This document shows positions 15,768-25,063 of a stretch of 64,000 bases of DNA, in pieces. Location of the stretch: NCBI RefSeq assembly GCF_900103445.1, contig NZ_FNHS01000009.1, positions 136,082 to 200,081 on the forward strand, in the 5' to 3' direction. The DNA comes from Methylobacterium phyllostachyos. Its GTDB lineage: Bacteria; Pseudomonadota; Alphaproteobacteria; Rhizobiales; Beijerinckiaceae. Both the position numbers and the translations under genes were made by a program. The notes under the pieces are model-generated. The model saw only the letters and a program-made list of their open reading frames with translations, ran no database searches and was not told the DNA's origin. The number at the start of each line of letters is the position of its first letter. Position 1 is the stretch's first letter.

Positions 15768-16139
15768 ATGCGCTACGCCATCGCCCTCGTCGCCATCAGC
15801 CTGACCGCCGCGGCCCTCGCCGCTGGCGGCCTCGGCTCCATGGCCGATGACGGGCCGGCGCCCCAGACGGGCGCGGTCTCCGCGCAGGCGCCGCTGCGGA
15901 TCGAGACCTGCCTGTCGCCGGCCGACATGCGCGAGGAGGTCGGCGAGCGCCGGGTGATCCCGCCCGTGGCGGCGATCCGCGCGGCTCGCACCGTGATCCC
16001 CCGGGCCGAAATTCAGCGGGCGAGCCTCTGCCGTTACGAGGACACCTTGGTCTACATGCTGACCGCCTTGCGTCGGGACGGTCACTTCGTGCACGTCATC
16101 GTGGACGCGCGCACCGGCAGCGTGGCCGGACAGTATTGA
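15768..16139 (+). CDS. Small periplasmic PepSY-domain protein in FeuN-like position
   Basis: This 123-residue protein has a signal peptide or N-terminal anchor (MRYAIALVAISLTAAALAAG). The mature part contains IPRAEIQRASLCRYEDTLVY and GHFVHVIVDARTGSVAGQY, a PepSY-like fold. Two cysteines (IETCLS and ASLCRY) could form a disulfide. The gene precedes an OmpR-type regulator by 35 bases and lies in the same unit as a sensor kinase. In Sinorhizobium meliloti a small periplasmic protein, FeuN, is encoded beside feuPQ and restrains the sensor FeuQ; the parallel in position and compartment is clear, but sequence homology is not established here. Confidence 0.65.
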   Translation: MRYAIALVAISLTAAALAAGGLGSMADDGPAPQTGAVSAQAPLRIETCLSPADMREEVGERRVIPPVAAIRAARTVIPRAEIQRASLCRYEDTLVYMLTALRRDGHFVHVIVDARTGSVAGQY

Positions 16140-16174
16140 GCGGGCGCCGAAACCACCGCGGAGGGGAGTGAGCC

Positions 16175-16852
16175 GTGCGTCTGCTCGTCGTCGAGGATGA
16201 CAAGGACATCAACCGGCAGGTCGTCGCCGCGCTGGAGGAGGCCGGCTACGTCGCCGACAAGGCCTATGACGGCGAGGAGGGCGGCTATCTCGGCGAGAGC
16301 GAGCCCTACGACGCCATCATCCTCGACATGGGCCTGCCCAAGGCGGACGGCGTCACGGTGCTGCAGAAGTGGCGCCGGGCCGGGGTGAAGACGCCGGTGA
16401 TCATCCTCACCGCCCGGGACCGCTGGTCCGACAAGGTCGATGGCTTCGATGCCGGGGCGGATGATTACGTCACCAAGCCCTTCCACATGGAAGAGCTGAT
16501 GGCCCGGGTCCGCGCGCTGCTGCGCCGCGCCGCCGGCCATGCCTCCAGCCAGATCGCCTGCGGGCCCGTGACCCTCGACACGCGCTCCGGCAAGGTCTTC
16601 GTGGACGGTGCGCAGGTGAAGCTGACGAGCCACGAATACCGGCTGCTCTCCTACCTCATGCACCATACCGGCCGGGTGGTCTCCCGGGCGGAACTGACCG
16701 AGCACCTCTACGACCAGGATTTCGACCGGGACTCGAACACCATCGAGGTGTTCGTCGGGCGCCTGCGCAAGAAGCTCGCCGTGGACCTGATCCAGACGGT
16801 GCGGGGCCTCGGCTATCTGGTGGATCCCAACCAGCCGCCGGCGCGGGTGTGA
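16175..16852 (+). CDS. feuP: OmpR/PhoB-family response regulator (FeuP-like)
   Basis: This 225-residue regulator starts at GTG behind an excellent GGAGGGGAG ribosome site. The receiver domain has the acidic pocket VVEDD, phospho-acceptor D51 in AIILDMGLPK, and K101 in YVTKPF. The C-terminal winged helix includes KLTSHEYRLLSYLMHHTGRV and SNTIEVFVGRLRKKL. The best family match from memory is FeuP/PhoP of alphaproteobacteria, and the neighbourhood (PepSY mini-protein before, kinase after, cyc operon downstream) agrees. It ends by overlapping or abutting the PrpF-family gene, so kinase expression depends on reading through that enzyme gene. Confidence 0.82.
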   Translation: MRLLVVEDDKDINRQVVAALEEAGYVADKAYDGEEGGYLGESEPYDAIILDMGLPKADGVTVLQKWRRAGVKTPVIILTARDRWSDKVDGFDAGADDYVTKPFHMEELMARVRALLRRAAGHASSQIACGPVTLDTRSGKVFVDGAQVKLTSHEYRLLSYLMHHTGRVVSRAELTEHLYDQDFDRDSNTIEVFVGRLRKKLAVDLIQTVRGLGYLVDPNQPPARV

Positions 16853-16854
16853 GC

Positions 16855-18009
16855 ATGGTGCCGGTTCCCGGCACGCTGCCGGCCGTGTTCATGCGTGGCG
16901 GCACCAGCAAGGCGCTGATGCTGCACCGCCGGGATGTGCCGGGCGATCTCGCCGCCTGGGAGCCGGTCTTCCTCTCCGCCATGGACAGCCCCGACCCGTT
17001 CGGGCGGCAGCTCAACGGCATGGGCGGCGGCGTCTCCTCGGTGTCGAAGATCTGCGTCGTCGCGCGTTCGGAGCGGCCCGACGCCGATATCGACTACACC
17101 TTCGTGCAGGTGGTGGTCCGCGAAGGCCGGATCGACCTGTCGGGCAATTGCGGCAACATGCTCTCGGCGGTCGGCCCCTTCGCGGTGGACGAGGGGCTGA
17201 TCGAGGCTCCGGACGGGTCGGTGCGGCTTCGGATCTACAACACCAACACGCGCAAGCTGATCGAGGCGCGTTTTCCGGTGTCCGGCGGCCGCACCGTCTA
17301 TCACGGCGATCTCGCGATCCCGGGCGTTGCCGGCACCGGCGCGCCGATCCGGCTCGACTTCATCGATCCCGGCGGCGCCACAACGGGCCGGCTCCTCCCC
17401 ACCGGTGCCGTTCGCGAGATCCTCGACGTGCCGGGCCTCGGCCCGATCGAGGCCTCGCTGGTGGACGCGGCCAATGCCTGCGTCTTCGTCCGCGCCGCCG
17501 ATCTGGGGCTTGCCGGCACCGAGCTGCCCGCCGCCCTGGAGGCGGTGCCGGGCCTGCTCGACCGGCTCGGGCGCATCCGCCGGGCTGCCTCCGTGGCGAT
17601 GGGGATCGCGCCCGACCTTGAGGCCGCTGCGCGCATCGTCCACGTGCCGTTCGTGGGGATCGTGGCACCGCCGCAAGAGGCCGGCAGCCTTTCCGGCGAA
17701 CCGGTGCTGGCCGACGCCATCGACCTGACCGCCCGGGTGATCTCCAACGGCGTGCCGCACCAGGCCCTGCCGCTCACCGCCACCCTGTGCCTCGCGGTCG
17801 CCGCCCGGATCGAAGGCAGCCTCGTCCACGAGGCCGCGCGTGCGACCGACGCGGCGCTGCGGGTCGGCATGCCCTCCGGCATCCTCACCGCCGACGCCGC
17901 CGTGACGCGCGACGGCGGTGTCTGGCAGGCGCAGCGGGGCTCGTTCTACCGCACCGCGCGGCCGCTGATGCGGGGTGACGTGTTCTACGATGCCGCGCCG
18001 CCGGTCTGA
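16855..18009 (+). CDS. PrpF-family protein (aconitate/oxalomesaconate-type isomerase)
   Basis: The ATG at 16855 lies two bases after the regulator stop; a GTG at 16849 would overlap that stop by four bases. The product (384 residues from the ATG) has the PrpF signatures VFMRGGTSKALMLHRRDVP, GGGVSSVSKICVV and IDLSGNCGNMLSAVGPFAV, plus PIRLDFIDPGGATTGRLLP. PrpF proteins have a diaminopimelate-epimerase-like fold and catalyse cis-trans or double-bond isomerisation of tricarboxylates such as aconitate; related enzymes act on 4-oxalomesaconate. The substrate here cannot be read from sequence. The enzyme is placed between a response regulator and its probable kinase with near-zero spacing, which is unusual. 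Confidence 0.85.
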   Translation: MVPVPGTLPAVFMRGGTSKALMLHRRDVPGDLAAWEPVFLSAMDSPDPFGRQLNGMGGGVSSVSKICVVARSERPDADIDYTFVQVVVREGRIDLSGNCGNMLSAVGPFAVDEGLIEAPDGSVRLRIYNTNTRKLIEARFPVSGGRTVYHGDLAIPGVAGTGAPIRLDFIDPGGATTGRLLPTGAVREILDVPGLGPIEASLVDAANACVFVRAADLGLAGTELPAALEAVPGLLDRLGRIRRAASVAMGIAPDLEAAARIVHVPFVGIVAPPQEAGSLSGEPVLADAIDLTARVISNGVPHQALPLTATLCLAVAARIEGSLVHEAARATDAALRVGMPSGILTADAAVTRDGGVWQAQRGSFYRTARPLMRGDVFYDAAPPV

Positions 18010-18024
18010 GCGTTGGGCCCTGCG

Positions 18025-19443
18025 ATGATCGACCTGATCGGCCTCCTCTCCCTGCGCCGCCGCTCGATCGCGGTGCGGCTCGCCGTGTCGGCCTTCCTGT
18101 CGAGCTCCGCGATCCTGCTGATCGCCGCCTGGATCCTGACGACGCTCTACCGGGAGAATACCGAGCGCGCCTTCGACAGCCGGCTGCTCGTCTTCACCAA
18201 CAACCTCGCCACCGATCTCGTCTCGCCCAACGACCCCGAGAGCCGGACCTTCTCGCTCGGCGACCCGCGCTTCGATCTGCCCCTGTCGGGCTGGTACTGG
18301 CAGGTCGGCAAGCCCGATGCGAAGCCCCGGGACCTGCGCACCTCCCGCTCCCTCGTGGGCGTGCCGCTGCCACCCGCCACCGATTCGGAGGGTAGGGTCG
18401 GTGTCGGGCAGATCCGCCAGGGCTACGGCAAGGCGCAGGACGGCCGCCTGCTGCGCATCATGGAGCGCGACGTCGATCTCGGCGAGGAGGGCCGCTACAC
18501 GGTCCGGGTCGCCGGGCCGGCGGACGAGATCGTCAACGACGTCGACCGCTTCCGCAATTCGCTGACCATCACGTTCGGCCTGCTCGGCCTGTCGCTGGCG
18601 CTCACCACCCTGCTGCAGATTCGGTTCGGCCTCGCGCCCCTGAAGAAGATGCGCGCGGCTCTGGGCGCCGTCCGCCGGGGCGAGGCCGACCGCATCACAG
18701 GTACCTATCCCCGCGACATCGCCCCGCTCACCGGCGAGGTGAACCTCCTGATCGAGACCAACCGCGAGATCCTGGAGCGTGCCCGTACGCAGGTCGGCAA
18801 CCTCGCCCACGCCCTGAAGACGCCGCTCTCGATCATCGTCAACGAGGTCGGCGCCTCGGACGCCCCGGAGGAACTGGCCCAGAAGATCCGCGAGCAGGCC
18901 GCGGTGATGCGCGATCAGGTGAACTACCACCTCGACCGGGCGCGGGCGGCCGCGCTGGCCGGCACGCTCGGCACCTCGACGGAGGTCGAGCCGGCGCTGG
19001 CGGGCCTCGTCCGGACGTTCGGAAAAATCTACCGCGACAAGGACATCGCCTACGACGTCCACGTGCCCCCCGGCCTGCGCTTCCGCGGCGAGCGCCAGGA
19101 TTTCGAGGAGATGGTCGGCAATCTCGTCGACAACGCCTCGAAATGGGCCCACGGCCGGGTCGCGATCCGGGCCGAGGCGGTGACCAAGGCCGATTATCCA
19201 CATCTCGTCGTCGCCATCGAGGATGACGGTCCGGGCCTGCCGCCGGAGGCCCGCCAGGCCGTGCTCGGGCGGGGTCGCAGGCTCGACGAATCGAAGCCCG
19301 GCTCCGGCCTCGGCCTGTCGATCGTCGCCGATCTCGCCGCCCTGTACCGGGGGCGCTTCACCTTGGAGCAGGCGGCTTTGGGCGGCCTGCGGGCGGTGCT
19401 GGAAGTCCCGGGCGACGCGCCGGTGGGGGTCGCGGCACATTGA
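18025..19443 (+). CDS. feuQ: Membrane sensor histidine kinase (FeuQ-like)
   Basis: From the ATG at 18025 (a TTG lies at 18013) the product has 472 residues. The first transmembrane helix spans about residues 20-42, the periplasmic sensor about 43-175 and the second helix about 178-198. A HAMP segment follows, then the H-box NLAHALKTPLSIIVNE with phospho-acceptor H262, the N-box NLVDNASKWAHG and the G-box EDDGPGLP and GSGLGLSIVADL. The periplasmic domain contains LSGWYWQVGKPD, common to FeuQ/PhoQ-like kinases. It should control the FeuP-like regulator and might be restrained by the PepSY protein. It ends 183 bases before ccmI. Confidence 0.82.
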   Translation: MIDLIGLLSLRRRSIAVRLAVSAFLSSSAILLIAAWILTTLYRENTERAFDSRLLVFTNNLATDLVSPNDPESRTFSLGDPRFDLPLSGWYWQVGKPDAKPRDLRTSRSLVGVPLPPATDSEGRVGVGQIRQGYGKAQDGRLLRIMERDVDLGEEGRYTVRVAGPADEIVNDVDRFRNSLTITFGLLGLSLALTTLLQIRFGLAPLKKMRAALGAVRRGEADRITGTYPRDIAPLTGEVNLLIETNREILERARTQVGNLAHALKTPLSIIVNEVGASDAPEELAQKIREQAAVMRDQVNYHLDRARAAALAGTLGTSTEVEPALAGLVRTFGKIYRDKDIAYDVHVPPGLRFRGERQDFEEMVGNLVDNASKWAHGRVAIRAEAVTKADYPHLVVAIEDDGPGLPPEARQAVLGRGRRLDESKPGSGLGLSIVADLAALYRGRFTLEQAALGGLRAVLEVPGDAPVGVAAH

Positions 19444-19626
19444 TCGATCCTCGCCGTGCGGATCGTGCTCCCGGGCCAAGCCCGTTCTCTCCCCTTGTCG
19501 CCGCCCTTGTCTTCGCGCGGCAGTTGCGTGACACCGTGCCGCCGCCAGGGGGCGTCGTAGCGCCCCACCGTCGGCTCCACATGGCGCGGAAAGGAGCCGG
19601 CTGGTCCGGCCCGCTGGCGAAGGTTC

Positions 19627-21114
19627 ATGACGGCGATCTGGTTTATCCTGGCGGGCATGACCGCGGCGGCCGTCCTCGGCCTGCTCTGGCCGCTCTCGCG
19701 CCGCGCCGCCGTGCCGACCGGCGAGGCGGGGACGACAGCGCTCGCGACCGAAACGGCGTTCTACGAGGATCAGATCGCCGAGATCGCGCGCGATCTTGAG
19801 CGCGGCCTGATCGCCCCCGAGGAGGCCGAAGCCGCGCGCGCGGAGGCAGGCCGCCGTCTGCTCAGGGCTAGTCGTGACGTGCAGCTTGAGGCGAAGGATG
19901 CGGGCGCCGCCGAGGCCGCACGTCCCGCGGAACCGCGCCTGCGTCGGCGCCGGGCGGCCTCGGCCTTCGCGGTCTCCACCATCCCGCTCGTGGCGCTGAT
20001 CGCCTACGGGCTCTACGGCTCGCCGGAATTGCCCGCCCAGACCGATGCGGACCGGCAGGCCGCCCGCGGCGGCGCCGACGAGCTGATGAAAGCCGTCGGC
20101 CAGATCGAGGCCCGCCTCGCCCGCGACCCGAACGATGCCCGCGGCTGGGCGGTGCTCGCCCCGGTCTACATGCGCACCGGCCGGTTCGACGACGCGGCCC
20201 GCGCCTACGGCAACATCGCCCGGCTGAAGGGTGAGACCGCCGACCTCCTCGCCGATCAGGGTGAAGCCCTCACGGCGGCCGCGGACGGCACGGTAACGCC
20301 CGACGCCAAGGCGCTGTTCGAGAAGGCGCAGGCCAAGGAACCGAACGCGCCGAAGCCCCGGTTCTACCTCGCCCGGGCTGCCGAGCAGGCCGGCGACACC
20401 GGCGAGGCGATCCGCCAGCTCACGACCCTCGAAGCCGCGAGCCCGCCGGACGCCCCCTGGCTCGGCGTGGTCCGCCAGACGCTCGCCCGCCTCAAGGGCG
20501 AGCCGGCGCCTCTGGCCCCGGCGCCGACGGAGCCGAAAATCCCGGCCGCGCAGCAGGCGGCGATCCGCGGCATGGTCGACGGGCTCGATGCCCGGCTCAA
20601 GGCCGGCGGCGGCACGCCCGACGAGTGGTTGCGCCTCGTCCGGTCCCGCACCGTGCTGGGCGAGCACGATCAGGCGGCCGCCGCCCTGGCCCGCGCCCGC
20701 ACCGCACTTGCCGGCGATCCGCAGGGTCTGGCCCAGGTCGAGCAGGGCGCCCGCGCCGTCGGCCTCGATGCCGAGGGCGGCCCGGTGCGCCCCGCCGAGC
20801 CCACCCCCGCGGGACCGGCGGCCCGGGCCGAGACCGAAGCTGCGATGGCAGCGGTGCGCGCCATGCCGCAGGCCGAGCGCGACGCCGCCATCCGCGGCAT
20901 GGTCGATGGTCTGGACCGGCGTCTTGCCGCCCGGGGCGGCACCCCGGATGAATGGATGCGCCTCGTGCGCTCCTACAGCGCGCTGGGCGAGCGCGATCAG
21001 GCGATCAAGGCCCTTGACCGCGCCCGGATGGCGCTCGCGGCCAACGGTGAGGCGGTGGTGAGGCTCGACGGGCTCGCCCGGGAGCTGGATTTGCCGGCCA
21101 AGACCAACCCGTGA
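19627..21114 (+). CDS. ccmI: Cytochrome c maturation protein CcmI (CycH)
   Basis: This 495-residue protein begins with a membrane segment (IWFILAGMTAAAVLGLLWPL). A cytoplasmic loop with YEDQIAEIARDLERGLI, the classic CcmI start, follows, then a second membrane helix near residues 115-135. The periplasmic TPR region includes VLAPVYMRTGRFDDAARAYG. The C-terminal part holds two copies of a module of about 50 residues (near 313-363 and 421-470), each beginning IRGMVDGLD and containing GGTPDEW. CcmI acts as chaperone for apocytochrome c and delivers it to the CcmFH haem ligation complex. It opens the ccmI-ccmE-ccmF-ccmH operon. Confidence 0.93.
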   Translation: MTAIWFILAGMTAAAVLGLLWPLSRRAAVPTGEAGTTALATETAFYEDQIAEIARDLERGLIAPEEAEAARAEAGRRLLRASRDVQLEAKDAGAAEAARPAEPRLRRRRAASAFAVSTIPLVALIAYGLYGSPELPAQTDADRQAARGGADELMKAVGQIEARLARDPNDARGWAVLAPVYMRTGRFDDAARAYGNIARLKGETADLLADQGEALTAAADGTVTPDAKALFEKAQAKEPNAPKPRFYLARAAEQAGDTGEAIRQLTTLEAASPPDAPWLGVVRQTLARLKGEPAPLAPAPTEPKIPAAQQAAIRGMVDGLDARLKAGGGTPDEWLRLVRSRTVLGEHDQAAAALARARTALAGDPQGLAQVEQGARAVGLDAEGGPVRPAEPTPAGPAARAETEAAMAAVRAMPQAERDAAIRGMVDGLDRRLAARGGTPDEWMRLVRSYSALGERDQAIKALDRARMALAANGEAVVRLDGLARELDLPAKTNP

Positions 21115-21268
21115 TCGTCACGATCGCGTGCGATCAGCCGTATGACAATCGGTCCCGACGCCCGCCCTTGACCGGCGCTCTCGTGAAGCCGACACCCTGA
21201 TGAGCTAGAATGAGAACGGTTCGGGCCTGGGCGGGTGACCGCCCACCGGATCGCGGGGTGGAAGTATC

Positions 21269-21775
21269 GTGACGCGTAAGAGCCGCCGCCTGATCCTGAT
21301 CGCCGCCTGCGGCAGCGTGCTGGCGCTGGCCGTCGGGCTGATCCTGTTCGCCATGAGCGGCTCGATCGTGTTCTTCCGCTCGCCCTCCGACATCGCCCTG
21401 CAGGCCATCACGCCGGGCACGCGCCTCCGGCTCGGCGGGCTGGTAAAGGACGGTTCGCTTAAGCGCGGACCGGACCAGGCGGTGAACTTTGCCGTCACCG
21501 ATACGAACGCCACCGTTGAGGTGCACTACAAAGGCCTGCTGCCGGACCTGTTCCGGGAAGGGCAGGGCGTCGTCGCCGAGGGCGTGCTGGAGCCGGGCGG
21601 GCAGTTCCGCGCCGACACGGTGCTGGCCAAGCACGACGAATCCTACATGCCGCGCGAGGTCGCCGACGCGCTGAAGGCGCAGGGGCGCTGGCAGGAAGGC
21701 GGCCCGAACAAGGCTGCGCCGAAGCCTGCCACGGCGTCGGCCGATTCGACCCTCGGCCCCCGCAGCGAGCGGTGA
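21269..21775 (+). CDS. ccmE: Haem chaperone CcmE (CycJ)
   Basis: This 168-residue protein starts at GTG, with an N-terminal membrane anchor ([20 protein letters not shown]) and a periplasmic beta-barrel. The covalent haem-binding motif KHDESYMP is intact; the His carries haem and the following Tyr coordinates it. [19 protein letters not shown] is another family hallmark. It receives haem from CcmC and delivers it to CcmF. A Lys/Ala/Pro-rich tail of about 25 residues follows, as in many alphaproteobacteria. A 154-base gap from ccmI is the widest in the operon. Confidence 0.95.
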   Translation: MTRKSRRLILIAACGSVLALAVGLILFAMSGSIVFFRSPSDIALQAITPGTRLRLGGLVKDGSLKRGPDQAVNFAVTDTNATVEVHYKGLLPDLFREGQGVVAEGVLEPGGQFRADTVLAKHDESYMPREVADALKAQGRWQEGGPNKAAPKPATASADSTLGPRSER

Positions 21776-21785
21776 GGGAACCCGC

Positions 21786-23786
21786 ATGATCGTCGAGACC
21801 GGCCACTTCGCCCTCGCGCTCGCGCTGGCGATCTCCCTCGTCCAGATGGTGATGCCGATCTGGGCGGCGCGCTCGGGTGATCCGGCGCTCCGGCAAGTCG
21901 CCTCGCAGGCGGCGCTGGGCGCCTTCGCCTGCGTGCTGTTCGCCTTCGCGGCGCTGACCTACGCGCACGTCACATCGGACTTCTCGGTCCAGAACGTCGT
22001 CGAGAACTCGCATACGCAGAAGCCGCTGATCTACAAGATCTCCGGCGTCTGGGGGAACCACGAGGGCTCGATGCTCCTCTGGGTCCTGATCCTCACCCTG
22101 TTCGGCGCCTGCGTGGCGGCCGCGAAGAACTCGGTGCCGCCGCGGCTGCGGGCCAACACGCTCGGCGTGCAGGGGCTGATCACCTTCGTGTTCGTGCTGT
22201 TCATCATCACGACCTCGAACCCGTTCAGCCGTGTCGTCCCGGCGCCGCTGGAGGGCAACGACCTCAACCCGCTGCTCCAGGATCCGGGCCTCGCGATCCA
22301 TCCACCGCTTCTCTATGTCGGCTATGTCGGCTTCTCGATCAGCTTCGCCTTCGCGGTCGCCGCGCTGATCGACGGGCGGATCGATGCCGTCTGGGCGCGG
22401 GCGGTGCGGCCCTGGACGCTGACCGCATGGTGCTTCCTGACGCTCGGCATCGCGATGGGCTCGTACTGGGCCTATTATGAGCTCGGCTGGGGCGGCTGGT
22501 GGTTCTGGGACCCGGTCGAGAACGCCTCCCTGATGCCGTGGATCGCCGGCACGGCGCTGCTGCACTCCACCGTGGTGATGGAGAAGCGCGACGCCCTGAA
22601 GGTCTGGACGGTGCTGCTCGCCATCCTGACCTTCTCGCTCTCGCTGATCGGCACCTTCCTGGTCCGCTCAGGGGTCATCACCTCGGTGCATTCCTTCGCC
22701 ACCGACCCGACCCGCGGCGTCTTCATCCTGGCGATCCTGATCCTGTTCATCGGCGGCTCGCTGACGCTGTTCGCGTGGCGGGCGCCGCTGCTGCGGCAGG
22801 GCGGCTTGTTCGCACCGATCTCCCGGGAAGGCTCCCTCGTCCTCAACAATCTCTTCCTGGTCGCGGGCTGCGCCACCGTGCTGGTTGGCACCCTCTACCC
22901 GCTGCTCCTCGAGATGCTGACCGGTGAGAAGATCACGGTCGGGCCGCCCTTCTTCAATTCCACCTTCGTGCCGCTGGCGATCCCGCTCCTGCTGATCGTG
23001 CCCGCCGGGCAGGCCCTGGCCTGGAAGCGCGGCGACGTGCTCGCGGCCGCGCAGCGCCTGTTCGCGGCCTTGGCCCTGGCCCTGGTGGTCGGATTCGGGG
23101 TGCTCGCCCTGACCTGGGGCGGCCCGGTCATGGCGCCGGTCGGGATCGGCCTCGGCGTCTACCTGCTGATCGGCTCCGCGCTGGAGATCGTCTCCCGCGC
23201 CCGGGGCTACGGGGCGAGCCGGACCCGTTCGCTCGGCCAGATCGGGCGCCGCGCCATCGGCCTGCCGCGCTCGGCCTGGGGTACGGCGCTCGCTCATGCC
23301 GGCGTCGGCGTGGTTGTGCTGGGCATCGCCGCGCAGGGTTGGGCCGCCGAGGGGTTGGCAACGCTGAAGCCCAGCCAGAGCCTGACGACGGGGCCCTACA
23401 CGGCGACCCTGGAGCGGATCGCGCCCCGCAAGGGCCCGAACTACGAGGAGGCGGCCGCCTATCTGACGATCCGGACCCGCGCCGGCGACGAGGTCGGGCA
23501 GGTGGAGACCGGCAAGCGCTTCTATCCGAGCCGCAAGATGGCGGTGACGGAATCCGGCCTGCTGACGGTGGGGGTGAGCCAGGTCTATGCGAGCCTCGGC
23601 GAGATCGGCCAGGACGGCAGCATCGGCCTGCGGCTGTACTACAAGCCGCTCGTGCTGCTGATCTGGCTCGGTGCCGTGGTGATGGCGGCAGGGGGCGCGC
23701 TCTCGCTCACGGATCGAAGGATGCGCGTCGGCGCCCCCGCCAAGGCGAAGGTCCGGCCTCTGCCGAATGCGGTGCCGGCCGAGTGA
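21786..23786 (+). CDS. ccmF: Haem lyase subunit CcmF (CycK)
   Basis: This 666-residue polytopic membrane protein belongs to the haem-handling family. The tryptophan-rich WWD domain is intact ([19 protein letters not shown]). [18 protein letters not shown], which includes a haem-ligand His, and [19 protein letters not shown] are present. The C-terminal periplasmic portion ends in a last helix ([20 protein letters not shown]). With CcmH and CcmI it attaches haem to CXXCH motifs of c-type cytochromes, including those needed for methanol oxidation in methylotrophs. It starts 10 bases after ccmE and its stop overlaps the ccmH ATG. Confidence 0.96.
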   Translation: MIVETGHFALALALAISLVQMVMPIWAARSGDPALRQVASQAALGAFACVLFAFAALTYAHVTSDFSVQNVVENSHTQKPLIYKISGVWGNHEGSMLLWVLILTLFGACVAAAKNSVPPRLRANTLGVQGLITFVFVLFIITTSNPFSRVVPAPLEGNDLNPLLQDPGLAIHPPLLYVGYVGFSISFAFAVAALIDGRIDAVWARAVRPWTLTAWCFLTLGIAMGSYWAYYELGWGGWWFWDPVENASLMPWIAGTALLHSTVVMEKRDALKVWTVLLAILTFSLSLIGTFLVRSGVITSVHSFATDPTRGVFILAILILFIGGSLTLFAWRAPLLRQGGLFAPISREGSLVLNNLFLVAGCATVLVGTLYPLLLEMLTGEKITVGPPFFNSTFVPLAIPLLLIVPAGQALAWKRGDVLAAAQRLFAALALALVVGFGVLALTWGGPVMAPVGIGLGVYLLIGSALEIVSRARGYGASRTRSLGQIGRRAIGLPRSAWGTALAHAGVGVVVLGIAAQGWAAEGLATLKPSQSLTTGPYTATLERIAPRKGPNYEEAAAYLTIRTRAGDEVGQVETGKRFYPSRKMAVTESGLLTVGVSQVYASLGEIGQDGSIGLRLYYKPLVLLIWLGAVVMAAGGALSLTDRRMRVGAPAKAKVRPLPNAVPAE

Positions 23787-24310
23787 TGGGCGCGGTCACG
23801 GATATGAAGCCCGCTGCGGTTCTCCCTCCCCCCCCTGCGGGGGGAGGGAAGGCGCGCGCCCGACTCGGCGCCGCGCTCATCGCCGCTCTCGTCCTCATCG
23901 CCCCCGCCCACGCTGTCCAGCCCGACGAGGTGCTGAAGGATCCGGTTCTCGAGCACCGCGCCCGGGAGATCTCCGCCGAGCTGCGCTGCCTCGTCTGCCA
24001 GAATCAGTCGATCGACGATTCCGATGCGCCGCTCGCCAAGGATCTCCGCCTGATCGTCCGCGAGCGTCTGGAGAAGGGGGACAGCGACAACGCCGTGCTC
24101 GCCTACGTGGTCGCGCGCTACGGCGAATTCGTGCTCCTGCGCCCGGTCTTCGCCCTGCACACGCTGCTGCTCTGGTTGACGCCGGTGCTCGCGGTCCTGC
24201 TCGGCGGGTTCGGGATCTGGCGCCTCGCCCGCCGTCGCCGGCCGGCCCCGACGCGCGGCCTGTCGGCCGCCGAAGAAGCCGAGGTCGCCGCGCTCCTGCG
24301 ACGGGAGTAG
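23786..24310 (+). CDS. ccmH: CcmH (CycL), thiol component of cytochrome c ligation
   Basis: The ATG overlaps the last base of the ccmF stop; a second in-frame ATG lies at 23804. The 174-residue product has the redox-active motif [14 protein letters not shown], followed by [20 protein letters not shown] and a C-terminal membrane helix ([19 protein letters not shown]), the short alphaproteobacterial form. It reduces apocytochrome cysteines before haem attachment. The N-terminal signal region is odd: before the hydrophobic core ([17 protein letters not shown]) lies [13 protein letters not shown]. This stretch is encoded by a G/C palindrome (23823-23849) that looks inserted. Confidence 0.93.
   Translation: MGAVTDMKPAAVLPPPPAGGGKARARLGAALIAALVLIAPAHAVQPDEVLKDPVLEHRAREISAELRCLVCQNQSIDDSDAPLAKDLRLIVRERLEKGDSDNAVLAYVVARYGEFVLLRPVFALHTLLLWLTPVLAVLLGGFGIWRLARRRRPAPTRGLSAAEEAEVAALLRRE
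23823..23849. repeat. G/C-rich palindrome inside the ccmH 5' region
   Basis: TCCCTCCCC (23823-23831) and GGGGAGGGA (23841-23849) are exact inverted arms around CCCCTGCGG. The element adds Pro-Pro-Pro-Pro-Ala-Gly-Gly-Gly to the front of the CcmH signal peptide. Such C-run/G-run palindromes are, to my knowledge, common dispersed intergenic elements in alphaproteobacteria. Their presence in a coding frame is tolerated because the length keeps the frame open. Confidence 0.65.
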
Positions 24311-24406
24311 AATCAAGCGCGATCGTGATTCGCGGGGCGCTTCGGCACGAGTCTTGGATCGGCCTGCGCGGGCCGCAAGATCGGCGACGGACCTGGGGGC
24401 AGGACG

Positions 24407-25063
24407 ATGACGGCCGCAACGCTCACCATTTCGAGCCGCAACTACTCCTCGTGGTCCCTGCGGGGCTGGCTGATCTGCCGAATGGCGGGGCTCGACTTCC
24501 AGACCGAGGTCCTGGCCGGGACCGATGCCAGCAGCCGGGCGGAACTGCTGCACCTGTCCCCGTCCTTCCTGGTGCCCCGCCTGCGGCATGGCGATGTCGT
24601 GGTCTGGGATACCATCGCCATCGCAGAATACCTCGGTGAGACGTTCCCGGACGCTGGGCTGCTACCCGGTCCCATCACCGAGCGCGCCCATTGCCGGTCG
24701 ATTTCCGGCGAGATGCATTCGGGCTTCGTCAACCTGCGCTCGGCCCTGCCGATGAACTTGCGCGCCTTCCACCCCGCCTTCCGGGTCTTCAACGGCGCGA
24801 AGGCCGATATCGAGCGCATCGTCACGATCTTCGACGATTGCCTGGATCGCTACGAGGGTCCCTTCCTGTTCGGCGCCAAACCCTGCCTGGCCGACGCGAT
24901 GTATGCCCCGGTCTGCACGCGCTTCCGCACCTACGATGTCGCACTCCCGCCCCGGGCCGCCGCTTATCGGGACACGATCCTGCACTGGCCGCTGATGGTC
25001 GACTGGGCGGAGGCCGCCGCCGACGAGCCGGACGAGATCGAAGAACTCGAGATGGAGTTCTGA
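24407..25063 (+). CDS. Glutathione S-transferase family protein
   Basis: This 218-residue protein has an N-terminal thioredoxin-like domain (ISSRNYSSWSLRGWLICRMA, with Ser residues near position 14 as candidate catalytic residues). A FLVPRLRHGDVVVWDTIAIA segment carries the cis-Pro and the glutathione-contacting turn. The helical C-terminal domain includes FLFGAKPCLADAMYAPVCTR with the conserved capping Asp. It should conjugate or reduce small electrophiles in the cytoplasm; the substrate is unknown. It follows ccmH by about 100 bases with no visible terminator, so co-transcription is possible, but function does not obviously link to cytochrome maturation. Confidence 0.85.
   Translation: MTAATLTISSRNYSSWSLRGWLICRMAGLDFQTEVLAGTDASSRAELLHLSPSFLVPRLRHGDVVVWDTIAIAEYLGETFPDAGLLPGPITERAHCRSISGEMHSGFVNLRSALPMNLRAFHPAFRVFNGAKADIERIVTIFDDCLDRYEGPFLFGAKPCLADAMYAPVCTRFRTYDVALPPRAAAYRDTILHWPLMVDWAEAAADEPDEIEELEMEF

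Noticed and set aside
16813-20667. Very long minus-strand open frame opposite PrpF, FeuQ-like kinase and ccmI
   Set aside because: Arg/Gly/Asp-rich shadow frame caused by high GC; the plus strand holds three well-recognised families over the same bases.
20563-21060. Internal duplication in CcmI considered as an unusual repeat
   Set aside because: The duplicated TPR-like modules seem to be a usual variation of alphaproteobacterial CcmI.
21115-21268. GATCG-rich stretch between ccmI and ccmE considered as an internal promoter
   Set aside because: No -10/-35 like elements and genes are normally one operon.
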